Source: Brachionus rotundiformis (taxonomy: Eukaryota; Rotifera; Eurotatoria; Ploima; Brachionidae). From it: 64,000 bases of DNA. Below, piece by piece: positions 38,601 to 48,548 of the stretch (the stretch's first letter is position 1; each line of letters starts with the position of its first letter). Both the position numbers and the translations under genes were made by a program. The stretch is taken from assembly GCA_016802295.1 (NCBI GenBank), contig JAESIW010000137.1, positions 5,768,146 through 5,832,145 on the forward strand, in the 5' to 3' direction. The notes below the pieces were generated by a model. The model saw only the letters and a program-made list of their open reading frames with translations. It did not search any database and had not been told where the DNA came from.

Positions 38601-41172
38601 CAACAAAACCATCAAAATAAGTTAGCAACAAACTGCTTAATGTTTTTGTTATGATTAATTGAACTTGTAAAATGTTATATTTTGTTAGAAAACTTGGTCA
38701 AATAAAAAATAATTTTTTAATTTTTTTGTTAACAGGCGACAAAAATAAACTAGAAGAAAACGGTAAAATTATTTAATATTTAAAATAAATGTTTATATGT
38801 TTATTGCACTTTTATTATATGTATTAAAATGCTTGCACTAAACGTAACCTAATTTAACTTTCTTATAAAAGTAAAGGAGAAATCAAATTATCTTCACCCT
38901 TAATTAAATGTAATTTGCATATCCTTGGATCCATATTTAATGAATTTTTTTTGACAGATAGTTTATATAATGTGGATACAACCCCAAAAAAGAAGGTGGA
39001 AGATTTGATACATTTGGCTGAGCTCTGTATCGATTTACTGCAGCAGAACGAAGAGCATCATTCAGAAGTAAGCTCTTACTTTCTTCTAAATAGAAATTGT
39101 TAATCTATTGACTAGATGGATTTAAATAGCCTTGATTTCCTGTTACCAAGTACTTATAGACTTCCCATTGATGGTAAAAAGTACAGAGGAATTGATACTA
39201 GATATAAAAAAATGATTTATTTATTTGAGAGACACAGGGATAAAAGAAGCAATAGTTATAAATTTAGAGAAGAGGGTCGCTTATTGCTAAAACGCTTCCT
39301 AAAACATCACCACAAATTAATTAACCACTCTAGTTTTAATTTAAATCCAAATGAAAAAGTTTATTCCTATGATCTTACTAATCAATCAAAATACTTAAAT
39401 CTAATGCTTTCAGAGAAATTCAAATACAAATCTTATCCTAGAAAAAATTATAAACAAGATAGTATTCAGGTATTGAAATCACAAAATCTTATCGAATTAT
39501 TTTATTATTAATCTTATCTAATATTAATAAATATAACAAGATTATTTAATAATAATGCTCAAAATAAATTTAGATTTTCAGTCAAAATTTTAATTTTTTA
39601 ATTTTTTTTCAAAGTCATTTGCTTGGTTCTGTGAATTGCTGGTCGAACATGAGGAAATATTTTGGTCGCTATTTGCAGTTGATATGGACCATGTACTTGA
39701 ACAACAAGCTCCTGACAACTGGGACAGCTTTCCATTATTTCAGCTTTTAAATGATTACTTGAGGAATCATCGTAAGTTTAGCGATTATTATCTCTTAATT
39801 TTATTGCATCAATAAAAAAAAATTAAAACAAATTATTTATTGAGTCAGATGTTTTAATTTTTTTCAAAGATAAGAATAAATGAATTATAAGACAAATAAA
39901 ATTAATGACATTTATCATAATAAATATATAACTTATAAAATTTGGTTTTATGAATTTCAAAAACAAACAGAACAAATAAATATATCATATTTGATAAATA
40001 AAATATATCTAAAAAAATACCTCAACATAGTGCTAAATGTTATCTAAATTTTTGTCTCCATTTTTAGCCCAAAAAAATTTCGAAATTTGCTCATAAAATA
40101 ATATTTTTTACCAAAATAGCTTCGCTGAATGATGGTCGATTCCATAAGCATCTTCAATTAGCCTTTGCGCCTCTAGTGGTCCGTTACGTAGATCTTATGG
40201 AATCTTCTATTGGCCAATCGATTCATAAAGGCTTTGAAAAAGAAAATTGGAAAAATCGTGGCCAAGGCTGTGCCACTTCAGAAGACATGTTGTGGAAATT
40301 GGATGCTTTGCAGTCATTTATAAAAGATCTTCATTGGCCGGATGACGACTTTGCTGAACATCTGGAGAATCGATTGAAACAAATGGCTGCTGATATGGTT
40401 GAAGCCTGTAGCGCTCGAGTGATGAAACATTTTGACAGTTGGATGAAAAAAGGTATAATATTATTGACGACAGGTACGGATTATGTCTTTCCACACGAAT
40501 GCTGTGTAATGGTAAATGTGATAATAGACTGTAAAGTACAGGCATTAAAACTATGCGGGCTTAATAGCGGAGACTTGAACCGGTACCATGCCAAAATAGA
40601 TGACGTCCTGGAAAAATCACTTATTGAAATGAATAAACAATTGGTAGCCAAGCTTTTAAGTGTTTTGGACGGCTTGTTAAAAAAGCTCTCCAGATATGAC
40701 GAAGGCACTTTTATTTCATCTATTTTGTCTTTAACTGTAATTTTTTTTGACAATATTTGACCAAGTTTTTTAATGTCTTTAACATAGAAACCTGTTAATG
40801 AGCTGGGACAGTCTTATGTTACTTTTATTGGACTGAATTTAGATGTTTTAAGACAAAAAATAAATGACGAACTTTTTATTTTGGGAGCATTTGAGCAGTG
40901 GTACAATGAGCAAATAAACATGGTATATAGTTGGCTATCGGAACGCTTGGAAATAAGCCTACATGCTTACCAGCTAGCTTGTTTAACATTAATTGTTAAA
41001 GTATTTATTATAATCAAATTTTTAGTTGTTAAAATTTTTATTTTTTTTTCTGTAGAAAATCCGCAACAATTTTGAACTTCAGGGTGTTTCGGACAAAATT
41101 TTGGAGAGCAAGACCTATTCGGCAATTATTAGTCGTTTAAATGTCGAAGAGGCTAATCAAGCTTTGAAATAG
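32640..41172 (+). CDS. CADPS: Calcium-dependent secretion activator (CAPS)
   Basis: Nine exons: 32640-34010, 35036-36002, 36057-36671, 38736-38762, 38877-39067, 39615-39771, 40120-40736, 40788-41000 and 41056-41172 (about 1424 aa; human about 1350). A Ser/Asn-rich disordered head leads into AYPFIAKQPTDM, RSLPEIDGLSKETVLSSWM and FQNILGIKKFEHQL. A C2 domain starts near residue 525 and a PH domain lies near 655-765 (KNVWKKWKKRYLCLVQVSQY). Then come HVHGNRPDGIG, FGRPEGAL, ERVLMKDIVTPV and the MUN/DUF1041 region (FPLFQLLNDYL, LVVRYVDLMESSI, LSRYDEGT). CAPS primes dense-core vesicles for Ca2+-triggered exocytosis in neuroendocrine cells. The exon at 38877 contains an in-frame 48-nt GT..AG stretch (38911-38958) that may be spliced out. 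Two long introns hold repeats. Confidence 0.93.
34521..34712 (-). mobile_element. Decayed LINE reverse-transcriptase C-terminal fragment
   Basis: A 64-codon open stretch antisense in CAPS intron 1. It contains a pattern like FDYQQRLLRLDS then LRDDLFQVYKLVKN, matching the Y..RL..L ... RGDLI.VYKI block after the catalytic core of CR1/jockey-type reverse transcriptases. No catalytic motif is nearby, so only a scrap survives. Confidence 0.55.
37105..37399. repeat. 295-bp direct repeat, copy 1 (CAPS intron 3)
   Basis: Near identical to 37901-38195, with two mismatches seen by eye. Starts TGTTAGTAGGCC and ends TCAGTTTTTAG. It contains an internal inverted pair, ACCGTATACCCTT and AAGGGTATATGGT, about 75 bp apart, so it may itself carry a small MITE. 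Confidence 0.9.
37710..38368. mobile_element. Inverted-repeat element with 9-bp target duplication
   Basis: Arms 37710-37880 and about 38200-38368 are inverted copies (GGGG(C/T)TGTGAAGTT, TTTCAATTCGATC, TTTCAATTCAGAAAAA). Both ends are flanked by the direct repeat GCAAGGGTA (37701-37709 and 38369-38377). A 9-bp duplication suggests a Mutator-like origin. The space between the arms is filled by copy 2 of the 295-bp repeat. No coding sequence. Confidence 0.7.
37901..38195. repeat. 295-bp direct repeat, copy 2
   Basis: Second copy of the 37105-37399 sequence, lying between the two arms of the inverted-repeat element. High identity implies recent duplication or gene-conversion-like exchange. Confidence 0.9.
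39116..39511 (+). CDS. Unexplained 131-codon ORF inside a CAPS intron
   Basis: A complete ATG-to-stop frame in the 547-nt CAPS intron 39068-39614, same strand. The product is basic and rich in Lys, Tyr, Leu and Asn, with an RRYKKM-like basic start, a KRFLKHHHKLINH segment, and no signal peptide or membrane helix. An acceptor-like GACTAG sits just before the ATG. Such a long frame with mixed composition is unusual for intron DNA this AT-rich. It could be a nested gene, an alternative exon or a transposon remnant. No similarity recognised. Confidence 0.35.
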   Translation: MDLNSLDFLLPSTYRLPIDGKKYRGIDTRYKKMIYLFERHRDKRSNSYKFREEGRLLLKRFLKHHHKLINHSSFNLNPNEKVYSYDLTNQSKYLNLMLSEKFKYKSYPRKNYKQDSIQVLKSQNLIELFYY

Positions 41173-41695
41173 ACGAATTTTTTTTTAAAAGGCAATAATT
41201 TATTTTTATCAATTTTTTAACAATTTAGATACTCTAAAATAATAAAAATCTTAAAATATCTTAAAATCTTAAAACAAAAATCTTAATCTTAAGCATGTAG
41301 TAATGCTTATTTATTAATTATCAAAAATATTTCAGCTTTTTATCTATTTTTATCAAATAGCGAAAAAAAATTAAAAAAAAAACGTATAATTTTTTAGCAT
41401 AATACATAATGTATTAGTAATCGTGATGATACATAAATAATGCAAATAATTTATTCAGTAAAATTCCCAAAAACTTAATGTTAAAAACCTATTTTATTCA
41501 GTAAGATAATATAAAAATTGGTCAAGAGCTTAAATCAAATTAGTGAAACATATTTTGAATCTTTCAATTAATGTTTATGCTAATTATTTTAAAATCGATA
41601 TTTTTTGAAATTATGATCAAAATATTTGTATAATTTTATTTAGATTTATAAGCAAAATTCCTGTCATCATAATTCTTTCCACCATTATTTTAAAA
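41173..41695. other. Gap between CAPS and carboxypeptidase E
   Basis: 523 bp, AT-rich. AATAAA-type sequences just after the CAPS stop are likely poly(A) signals. The carboxypeptidase E promoter should lie here; no specific site was recognised. Confidence 0.55.
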
Positions 41696-43126
41696 ATGTA
41701 TTTGAGATTTTTAGCTTTTATTCTTTTTGCGACAGCAATAAATACCTTTTCAATTGAACCTGTTTTGAAATCAGAGATAGTTCATTTGGACAACCATCAC
41801 ACCAATGAGCAGATATTTGAGATATTAGACAATATTCACCAAAAATGTCCACACATCACACATATCTATGACTTGGGACGTAAATCAGCGAATAATACGC
41901 ACTTAAGAGTGATCGTATTTTCGGACAGTCCCGATGAACACGAGCCAATGGAACCCGAATTTAAGTATGTGGCCAATATGCATGGCAATGAAGTAATTGG
42001 TCGAGAACTTCTGGTAGAGCTTGCACAACAACTGTGCGATCTTTATTTGGACAATCATCCAGATGTGGTAAGGCTAATTGATTCAACAAGAATTCATTTG
42101 ATGCCAACTATGAATCCAGATGGTTGGAACATGGCTGCTTTGAATGAATTTGAAAAATGGAACGCCAAACAACCAGGCAGATTTACCACTTTGGAACAAA
42201 TGCTTAAAGAAGTTGGAGTCACTGACTGGCTAGCTGGCCGTACCAATTTCAATAATGTCGATTTAAATAGAAATTTTCCCGATTTGGACAAATATGAATA
42301 TAAATACAATAGAAATCATAAAAACAAATTTGACCATCTATTAGCTGAGGCCTCTTTTGAAATAAACAGTAAGCATCGAGACTGTAATATGAAGCCTTAT
42401 CAGAATGAAACCATTGCGGTTGCAAATTGGCTAGTTAATAATGACTTTATCCTTTCAGCTAATTTTCATGGTGGTGACTTGGTAGTTAACTACCCATATG
42501 ATGACTCTACTGATCATGAAACTAAGTACTCGCCAACACCTGATGATGAGTTCTTTACTGAGATAGCTTCGTTTTATGCTAGTAATCATGCTAATATGAC
42601 AGATGATACAAGAAAAAAATGTGACATGATTGGAGATGAGTTTGACAAAGGCATTACTAATGGCGCAAATTGGTATCCGGTATGCGGTGGAATGCAAGAC
42701 TTTAACTATTTGGCATCAAATTGCTTCGAGTTGACCATTGAGCTTGGCTGTGACAAATTTCCGCCTGGAAAACAACTTGAGCAGTATTGGAAAGACAATA
42801 AACAAGCTCTATATGAATTTATTTGGCTATCACATATTGGAATCAAAGGATATGTCCTTGACATTTATGGTCAACCAGTAAATAATGCCAAGATAATAAT
42901 TGAAAAGAAAAATAAAATGCTTGGAAATTACGAATTAATAAAACATCATATAACTACTAATGATGACGGTGAGTATTGGAGACTTTTAAGTGATGGCATT
43001 TATAGGATACAAGCTGTAGGCCCAGACATGACAAAAAGTATACATCGTAAAGTCATTGTTAAATCAGAATTACGCAATCAAGCCATGCGAATTGATTTTG
43101 TTCTTTCTGAACGATATCTCATATAA
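41696..43126 (+). CDS. CPE: Carboxypeptidase E-like metallocarboxypeptidase (M14B)
   Basis: Intronless, 476 aa, the same length as vertebrate CPE. A signal peptide (about residues 1-17) precedes the catalytic domain. Zinc ligands are His96 and Glu99 in HGNEVIGRE and a His near 258 in ANFHGGD. Substrate-site marks are NPDGW, DLNRNFPD and NYPYDDS. The catalytic Glu is predicted at 349 in TIELGC. A transthyretin-like domain (GIKGYVLDIYGQPV onward) follows from about 383. The enzyme trims C-terminal Lys/Arg from prohormone intermediates in secretory granules. The mature N-terminus follows directly on the signal peptide. Carboxypeptidase N, M or D-type members are alternatives, but single-domain organisation and length favour E. 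It lies 523 bp downstream of CAPS. Confidence 0.88.
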   Translation: MYLRFLAFILFATAINTFSIEPVLKSEIVHLDNHHTNEQIFEILDNIHQKCPHITHIYDLGRKSANNTHLRVIVFSDSPDEHEPMEPEFKYVANMHGNEVIGRELLVELAQQLCDLYLDNHPDVVRLIDSTRIHLMPTMNPDGWNMAALNEFEKWNAKQPGRFTTLEQMLKEVGVTDWLAGRTNFNNVDLNRNFPDLDKYEYKYNRNHKNKFDHLLAEASFEINSKHRDCNMKPYQNETIAVANWLVNNDFILSANFHGGDLVVNYPYDDSTDHETKYSPTPDDEFFTEIASFYASNHANMTDDTRKKCDMIGDEFDKGITNGANWYPVCGGMQDFNYLASNCFELTIELGCDKFPPGKQLEQYWKDNKQALYEFIWLSHIGIKGYVLDIYGQPVNNAKIIIEKKNKMLGNYELIKHHITTNDDGEYWRLLSDGIYRIQAVGPDMTKSIHRKVIVKSELRNQAMRIDFVLSERYLI

Positions 43127-43498
43127 AAAAATTTTAAATTAGTATATGTTTTAGTCAATTATTATTTATATATGTGAATTTCAAAACTCGGTTTTTTACC
43201 AAAATAAAATTTTCGTATTTTTCTATTTGTCATATTTTTGTTTTTAATGAGCTCAATTTCTTTTTGTAAAAATTTTATCTATGGAATTAATCTATGAAAA
43301 AAAAAAAGAAAAATTGTTAGAAAATTACATAGAAAATGTTGCATAGAAATTAAACCAACGAAAAGACTCTGCGACAATAATTAACTAGAAATTTTCTTTT
43401 TTCATATTGTTACTTTATTCAATTTGAAAATTAATGAATGAATTTGATTCTCCGATTCGGCTTAGAAACTGAGCCGTACCCAGATTACTTCCTCAAAC

Positions 43499-43951
43499 AA
43501 ATTCTAATAAAGACAATGTAGATGGTTCGTCGACTCATCAAACTTCTCAAAGCACTATTTCATTTATATTTCATTCCTCATATTTTTCTTTAAATTCAAA
43601 AGTTAGTTTAGTAGATTACTCTGATAATTCAGACGATAGTGATACATTTAAACATATAGAACAACACGGTAGTTTGAGTGATGAAAATATTGACAAATAT
43701 GAACAAATTGCTGATGTTTTTGTTGACTGATAATCATGATTTTGAAGTCTATAATATATTTGTGGGAGAAAGTTGTGAACAATGGCTTTAGGAAAGTGTT
43801 TCGTAAAGATGAAGTCTTTAGAAAATTATTTAGTTATTTAAAAGTGATCCCATTCATACCAATAAGAGATATAATTTTTGTTTTCAATCAACTAAGAAAA
43901 GCAGCTCCGAATGATATTATTTTTTTGTATGGTTATTTTGAAAGGAATTAA
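43499..43951 (+). pseudogene. Possible coding remnant
   Basis: Two consecutive open stretches: one to a TGA near 43730 with acidic DYSDNSDDSD, the other from 43736 with GFRKVFRKDEVFRKLF. The second is a short, lysine- and phenylalanine-rich frame. The pair could be pieces of a broken transposase or host gene, but no family motif is readable. The call rests only on composition. Confidence 0.25.
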
Positions 43952-44292
43952 ATAGACTGTCTTGTAAATGAAAGTTCAAGAACGCGTTCAATATATTAAA
44001 AATTTATAAAAATAAACTATAAAAATTTTATTACTTAATATCTAATTCGCATCAAAAGTTCAAATAAATTTAAGAAGAAGTTTATAATAAATATAACTAT
44101 TTTTTTTATGAGACCGAGCAATGTGTAATTTTAAACCCCAATCTCATCCAAATATTTTCCACATTCACGGCACATTTTTGCATTTTTCTATGTAAATATT
44201 CTCTTTATTTTATTTTTCAAAATTCAATCTTGATGATTCACTTTTTTAAAATGATGGTTGTGCATTAGTGATCAAAAAGTTATGCAAAATAT

Positions 44293-44430
44293 ATTGATAA
44301 CATTCTGTTGGTTATATATTATAAAAAATAACGTTGATAACAAATCTGACTCATAACATTTTTGTTATCATTCCTGATAACAAAACCGGTAGGGTCCCCC
44401 TTGATAACATTTTTTGTTATCAACTGATAA
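44293..44430. repeat. Cluster of GATAAC/GTTATC motifs
   Basis: At least seven GATAA(C) or (G)TTATC copies occur in both orientations within about 140 bp, around a GC-richer ACCGGTAGGGTCCCCC core. It may be a degenerate inverted-repeat element or a factor-binding array. Confidence 0.45.
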
Positions 44431-44686
44431 AATCCGGGCAAGACTCAAAAATTCTATAAAAAGAACCAATCTCAGATAATGTCCTCTCGACAATTCTGCG
44501 GTTTGTTTGATTTATTTTGAAAAAAAAAACATTAGAGAATGGATAAGTGATCAAAATAGTGCCTTAAAAAACTCTATTTTTGAAGAAGTTGACAAATAGG
44601 AATAATACTGAATAATTTTTTATTTACGATCATAGAGAAACTACAGACAAATTTTGAAAAGTTTAGATTTTATCTAATTATAAAAA

Positions 44687-44781
44687 TAATTTTTAAAGTT
44701 ACTTTTGCTTAATTTTAATGCTTTGATATTAATTTTATACTGAATGCAAAGAGCTAGGATTGTTAATAACTCTTTGAAACA
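44687..44781 (+). repeat. 95-bp perfect direct duplication, copy 1
   Basis: Identical over 95 bp to 45073-45167, offset 386 bp. Includes TGCAAAGAGCTAGGATTG. Confidence 0.92.
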
Positions 44782-45072
44782 TATTTTATAGCAATAATTT
44801 TTCTAATTACAATTTCCGATTAGGTCAAGTCTTTATTTTCGGCAAATATTTTTTATAAATTTTACATAAATTTTAAATTAATAAACAATTATTTTCTTTT
44901 TTTAAATTGAAATCATTTGACTTTAAAGGTTAAGATAAAAAAACAATTTTTTTCACGCAACAAAACCAATTTAGTCTCAAAAATCAGATCATATAATCTT
45001 TATAGAATAAAAATTATATTCTAAAAATTACATATTTTGAATATTTGGTACTTATTAAATTAATTTTTAAAG

Positions 45073-45167
45073 TAATTTTTAAAGTTACTTTTGCTTAATT
45101 TTAATGCTTTGATATTAATTTTATACTGAATGCAAAGAGCTAGGATTGTTAATAACTCTTTGAAACA
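45073..45167 (+). repeat. 95-bp perfect direct duplication, copy 2 (NDUFB8 5' flank)
   Basis: This copy ends 31 bp before the NDUFB8 ATG, so it probably overlaps the promoter or 5' UTR. The upstream copy has no gene behind it. Confidence 0.92.
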
Positions 45168-45198
45168 AATTTAATTTCAATAATTTATTTAATTAAAA

Positions 45199-45829
45199 AT
45201 GAATCGTTTAGCATTGGTTCGTTCATCGATTTTGTACAATCAAGTGCGCGCCTTTTCGTGTTCAAAACCAGCTTTGGTTTTTGCCAGAGACTTTAAACCA
45301 GGTCCTTACCCAAAAACCGAAGCTGAACGCAAAGCTGCTGCAAAAAAATATGGTCTAAAGTAACGTAGAAGCTAGCCAAAAAATTCATTGTTTTTATAAG
45401 TATAATTTTTTAGACCAGAAGATTACGAACCATATCCAGACGATGGCTTTGGATTTGGCGATTACCCAAATTTAGGCCGAATTTCAACTGACATGAAATC
45501 GAATTGGGCTGATTATGATGATCCTTATTTAAAAAGAGACTTTGGTGAACCGATTCATGTGACCCAAGATCAAATAACTGCTGACAAAATCACCCTTGGA
45601 AAAACTAGGGTTAGTTTTTCTCAAATATTGTTCTGGTTTTGCTTCGGTGGTTTTGTTTACATTGGCCTGAACCTTTTTCTATGGGACATAAAATGCTTTG
45701 TACCACTCGTAAGCAAATTAAATCCTATCATCTATTATCAAAAAATAATTAATTTTTAATTTACTCCAGGCTCCAAAACAGTATCCAAGAAATGCTGTAA
45801 ATGGTGAAGAAAAACATTATAAATTTTGA
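45199..45829 (+). CDS. NDUFB8: Mitochondrial complex I subunit NDUFB8
   Basis: Exons 45199-45359, 45414-45708 and 45770-45829 give 171 aa (human 186); phases are 2 then 0. An Arg-containing, acid-free N-terminus serves as mitochondrial presequence. Diagnostic blocks are FKPGPYPKTEAERKAAAKKY, PEDYEPYPDDG, GFGDYP and, near the C-terminus, PKQYPRN. One hydrophobic helix (FWFCFGGFVYIGLNLFLW) is the inner-membrane anchor. It is an accessory subunit of the complex I membrane arm. TAF5L follows 153 bp downstream on the same strand. Confidence 0.93.
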
Positions 45830-45982
45830 ATGAATTTGTTTCTGAATAATATTAAATTAGACAAAAAGCTAAATTAAAATAAAAATTTAATCAAATACTA
45901 AACAAGAATTTAATTTTTTTGAGAGTTGTGCCTCATATTGTTCTTAAAGTCAGCTATTTAATTAAATTTGTTTTAGATAAAA

Positions 45983-48029
45983 ATGAAAAGAATAAAATCT
46001 GAAGAGATACAGCGGACTATTCAAAATCATATTAGACATCGCAATATTTGCACTCGTCGATCAGTATTGCCAGACTCCGAGAGCCACATAATTGACATGA
46101 ATCTAATGGCTTTGAGTGATCTTAGTCTGATTGAATCATCCATAAATGATTATTATTCATTTTCTCTAAATTCAGCTTGGAATCCAACCGAGCTTTTCGA
46201 CCAATTCGATAAATTAAAGGATTTTTTCTCAAAAGAAAAAAATCAAATTAATAAAACTCATTCCGACTTGATTATATTTGCTATTTTTGTATACATATGT
46301 ATTGATATTATTCTAGTAGAAGTGAATGATTATAAAAAATTTATAAAGTAAATATAAGTTAAAATTTTGGGCTAAAAAAATTTTAAGTTAATTAATTTTA
46401 AAAGCAAAAATTGTGAAGAATTAAAAAAAAATCTAAATATTGATAAGGAACAAGAGATTTTGATTGAAAGTTTAAAAATATTTGCCGAAAATAAAGACTT
46501 GACCAAATCGGAAATTGTAAATGTAAATACAAATATTGTTATTTATATGTTTATTGGTTATGATTATCTTCTTTTAGAAATGGTTTGAAAATAAATGTAG
46601 AATTAATATTGATGAAAACGAATGGAACCATATTTTGAATTACTTGACTCGATCAAAATCAAATTTGCTCTTAAATTTGATAAATTTAAATTTTCAGGTT
46701 ACTTTTGATCTAAATAATGAGTATAGTGATGAAAATATTGGCAGGCTAGAAAGTATTAAGAGGGAAAAAATGGATTTCGAACCAGAAGTACCAGAGACCT
46801 CTGGTTCAATAAGCAAGAAAAGTTTGTTTGATTGCTTCCAAAAAATTCACTCTCAACCATCACAAATTACCGGAGCTTGTTATTTTTTCACTAATGATCT
46901 TTATAACGAAATAACATCCTCATCTATCTCACCTAATATTGAATATTTGTCATTTCCTACTGAAAATTCTGTAATTAATTTACACAAATTAAACAAATCT
47001 TTTAAAATTTCGGAAAATAAATTGGGCATTCAACCAAGTCGATTGTTATGTGGTCATACAGGCAAAGTATTCAAATCAAAATTTACACACGACTCAAAGT
47101 TTTTAATTTCGTGTGGTCAAGATGGCTTTAGCTACTTGTGGAGAATAAAAGATGAGCCATCATTGTACCCAGTTTGTTCATATTCTGCTCACACATACCC
47201 AGTTTGGGACGTGGAAACCTTTTCAGTATTGAATTTATTTTCAACTTGTTCCAAAGACGGAAAAGCATGTCTTTGGTCATTTGACAGATTGTTTCCTTTG
47301 AGAGTTTACAGTGGACATCAGTCAGATGTAAATTGTGTCAAATTTCATCCCAATGGGTTGTATTTGGCAACTGGATCAAATGACAAAACAGTTAGATTAT
47401 GGTCAAGTCAAACAAGTGAATTTGTTCGGTTGTTTTCAGGACACCGAAGTCGAATATTTTCACTTGCTTTCTCTCCTGACGGAAATTACTTGGCATCAGC
47501 CGGAGAAGACCAAAAAATTAAAGTTTGGGACCTCAGATCTGGAGGATTGCTCAAAGAACTCAAAGGGCACACAAATATTGTTCACGCGCTGAAATTTGAC
47601 CAGAATAGTGAAGTCATTTGCAGTGGTGGCTTGGACAAAACAGTCAAATTTTGGGATCTTCATCAAAAGGGTCTTTGTCTTGACCCTGGCAAACTTATGG
47701 CAAAAAGTCCGACCACTTCTAACGAGCTAATAAAGTCTTTTAGTTTCAATTTTAGTGTCTATTCTATTGAGACAGATGTACAAAATGTTTTCTATGTCAG
47801 TGGTGCTCGTAAGCCAGAGATTGATAGACCAGATAAAAATGGTTGTAAAAATCTAATTGAAGATAAAAAGATAAATCAAACAAAAACAACACCTGATCCG
47901 AAATCAAACTCACAAGAAAAAAACAGTATGGTTATGAGCACTAGACAACGGTCAGGTGTGACGCCAAATCGACCAAGAGTGGCAAATTTAAGCTATGATC
48001 TGAACAATGATGATCTTTACGAAGTTTAA
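45983..48029 (+). CDS. TAF5L: TAF5L (PAF65-beta), SAGA/PCAF complex WD40 subunit
   Basis: Exons 45983-46347, 46405-46522 and 46578-48029 give about 644 aa; phases 2 then 0. The start MKRIKSEEIQ matches the TAF5L N-terminus. An NTD2-like helical domain spans the first two joins (HSDLIIFAIFVYICIDIILV, then WNHILNYL). Six WD40 repeats begin at LCGHTGKVF (about residue 295). The repeats read SFDRLFPLRVYSGH, NGLYLATGSNDKTVRLW and NYLASAGEDQKIKVWDL, closer to TAF5L than to TAF5. TAF5L scaffolds the histone-fold core of SAGA-type coactivators. A T-rich acceptor-like TTTTAG lies 7 bp before the ATG. The C-terminal 60 residues are polar and unlike the family. Confidence 0.88.
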
Positions 48030-48146
48030 TTATTTTAAATGATAAAAATTATTCTAGTTTCGTTTTTGTTTATTATTTGGGTAATTAAAATATCTAAATA
48101 TAGATAAAAAAGGACAAAAAAAATATATCTTTTTATTTAAAATAAA

Positions 48147-48548
48147 TTAAAGATCCTTTTCGAATTCGAACTCACTGTCATTTAGTTGTTTTTCTTTTTC
48201 CAATTTTTCCAATAAAGCTTTTAAGTGTTTTATTTTATTCATGTCTACATTGGGATCCAGACCGACTTTTTCCAATTTTTTGCGAATTATTTTCTCAGCT
48301 AGCTTTTGCTGTTTAAGTCGCTTTCGTTTTTCTTTTTCACGAGCAATTTCATCAGCATCGCGGATAGTTACTTTACAACAAACAGATAGAACTATGGCTG
48401 CTATTATACAAAAAACGACTAGGCATGCAAATGAGATATAAAATGTTCTTTCATCGAATATGTCCGTAAAAAAGGGAATTTTCTCTTCGAAATGTTGGAT
48501 TATTTTGCGCTGAGCTTCAAGGCGCCTTTTTTGCCGAGTGGTAATCAT
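48147..48548 (-). CDS. Small single-pass membrane protein with coiled coil
   Basis: Single exon, 133 aa. A basic, cytosolic-looking N-terminus precedes one strong helix at about residues 37-58, which ends in a Cys pair (LSVCCK). After it comes a long charged coiled coil rich in Glu and Lys (EIAREKEKRKRLKQQKLAEK), with a short acidic end. No signal peptide, so it probably inserts as a signal anchor. It converges with TAF5L, with 117 bp between stop codons. Family not recognised. Confidence 0.7.
   Translation of the reverse strand: MITTRQKRRLEAQRKIIQHFEEKIPFFTDIFDERTFYISFACLVVFCIIAAIVLSVCCKVTIRDADEIAREKEKRKRLKQQKLAEKIIRKKLEKVGLDPNVDMNKIKHLKALLEKLEKEKQLNDSEFEFEKDL

Larger units (their letters stand above)
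43127..45198. other. Intergenic region with ORF remnants and repeats
   Basis: Contains a 77-codon open stretch without ATG at 43499-43732 (acidic, Ser/Asp-rich), a short frame at 43736-43951, a GATAAC-rich patch at 44293-44430 and a 95-bp direct duplication. None is a convincing gene. Confidence 0.5.

Noticed and set aside
40461..40481. 21-nt GT..AG stretch in the CAPS exon 40120-40736
   Set aside because: Too short for an intron here, and the sequence reads through in frame with acceptable homology.
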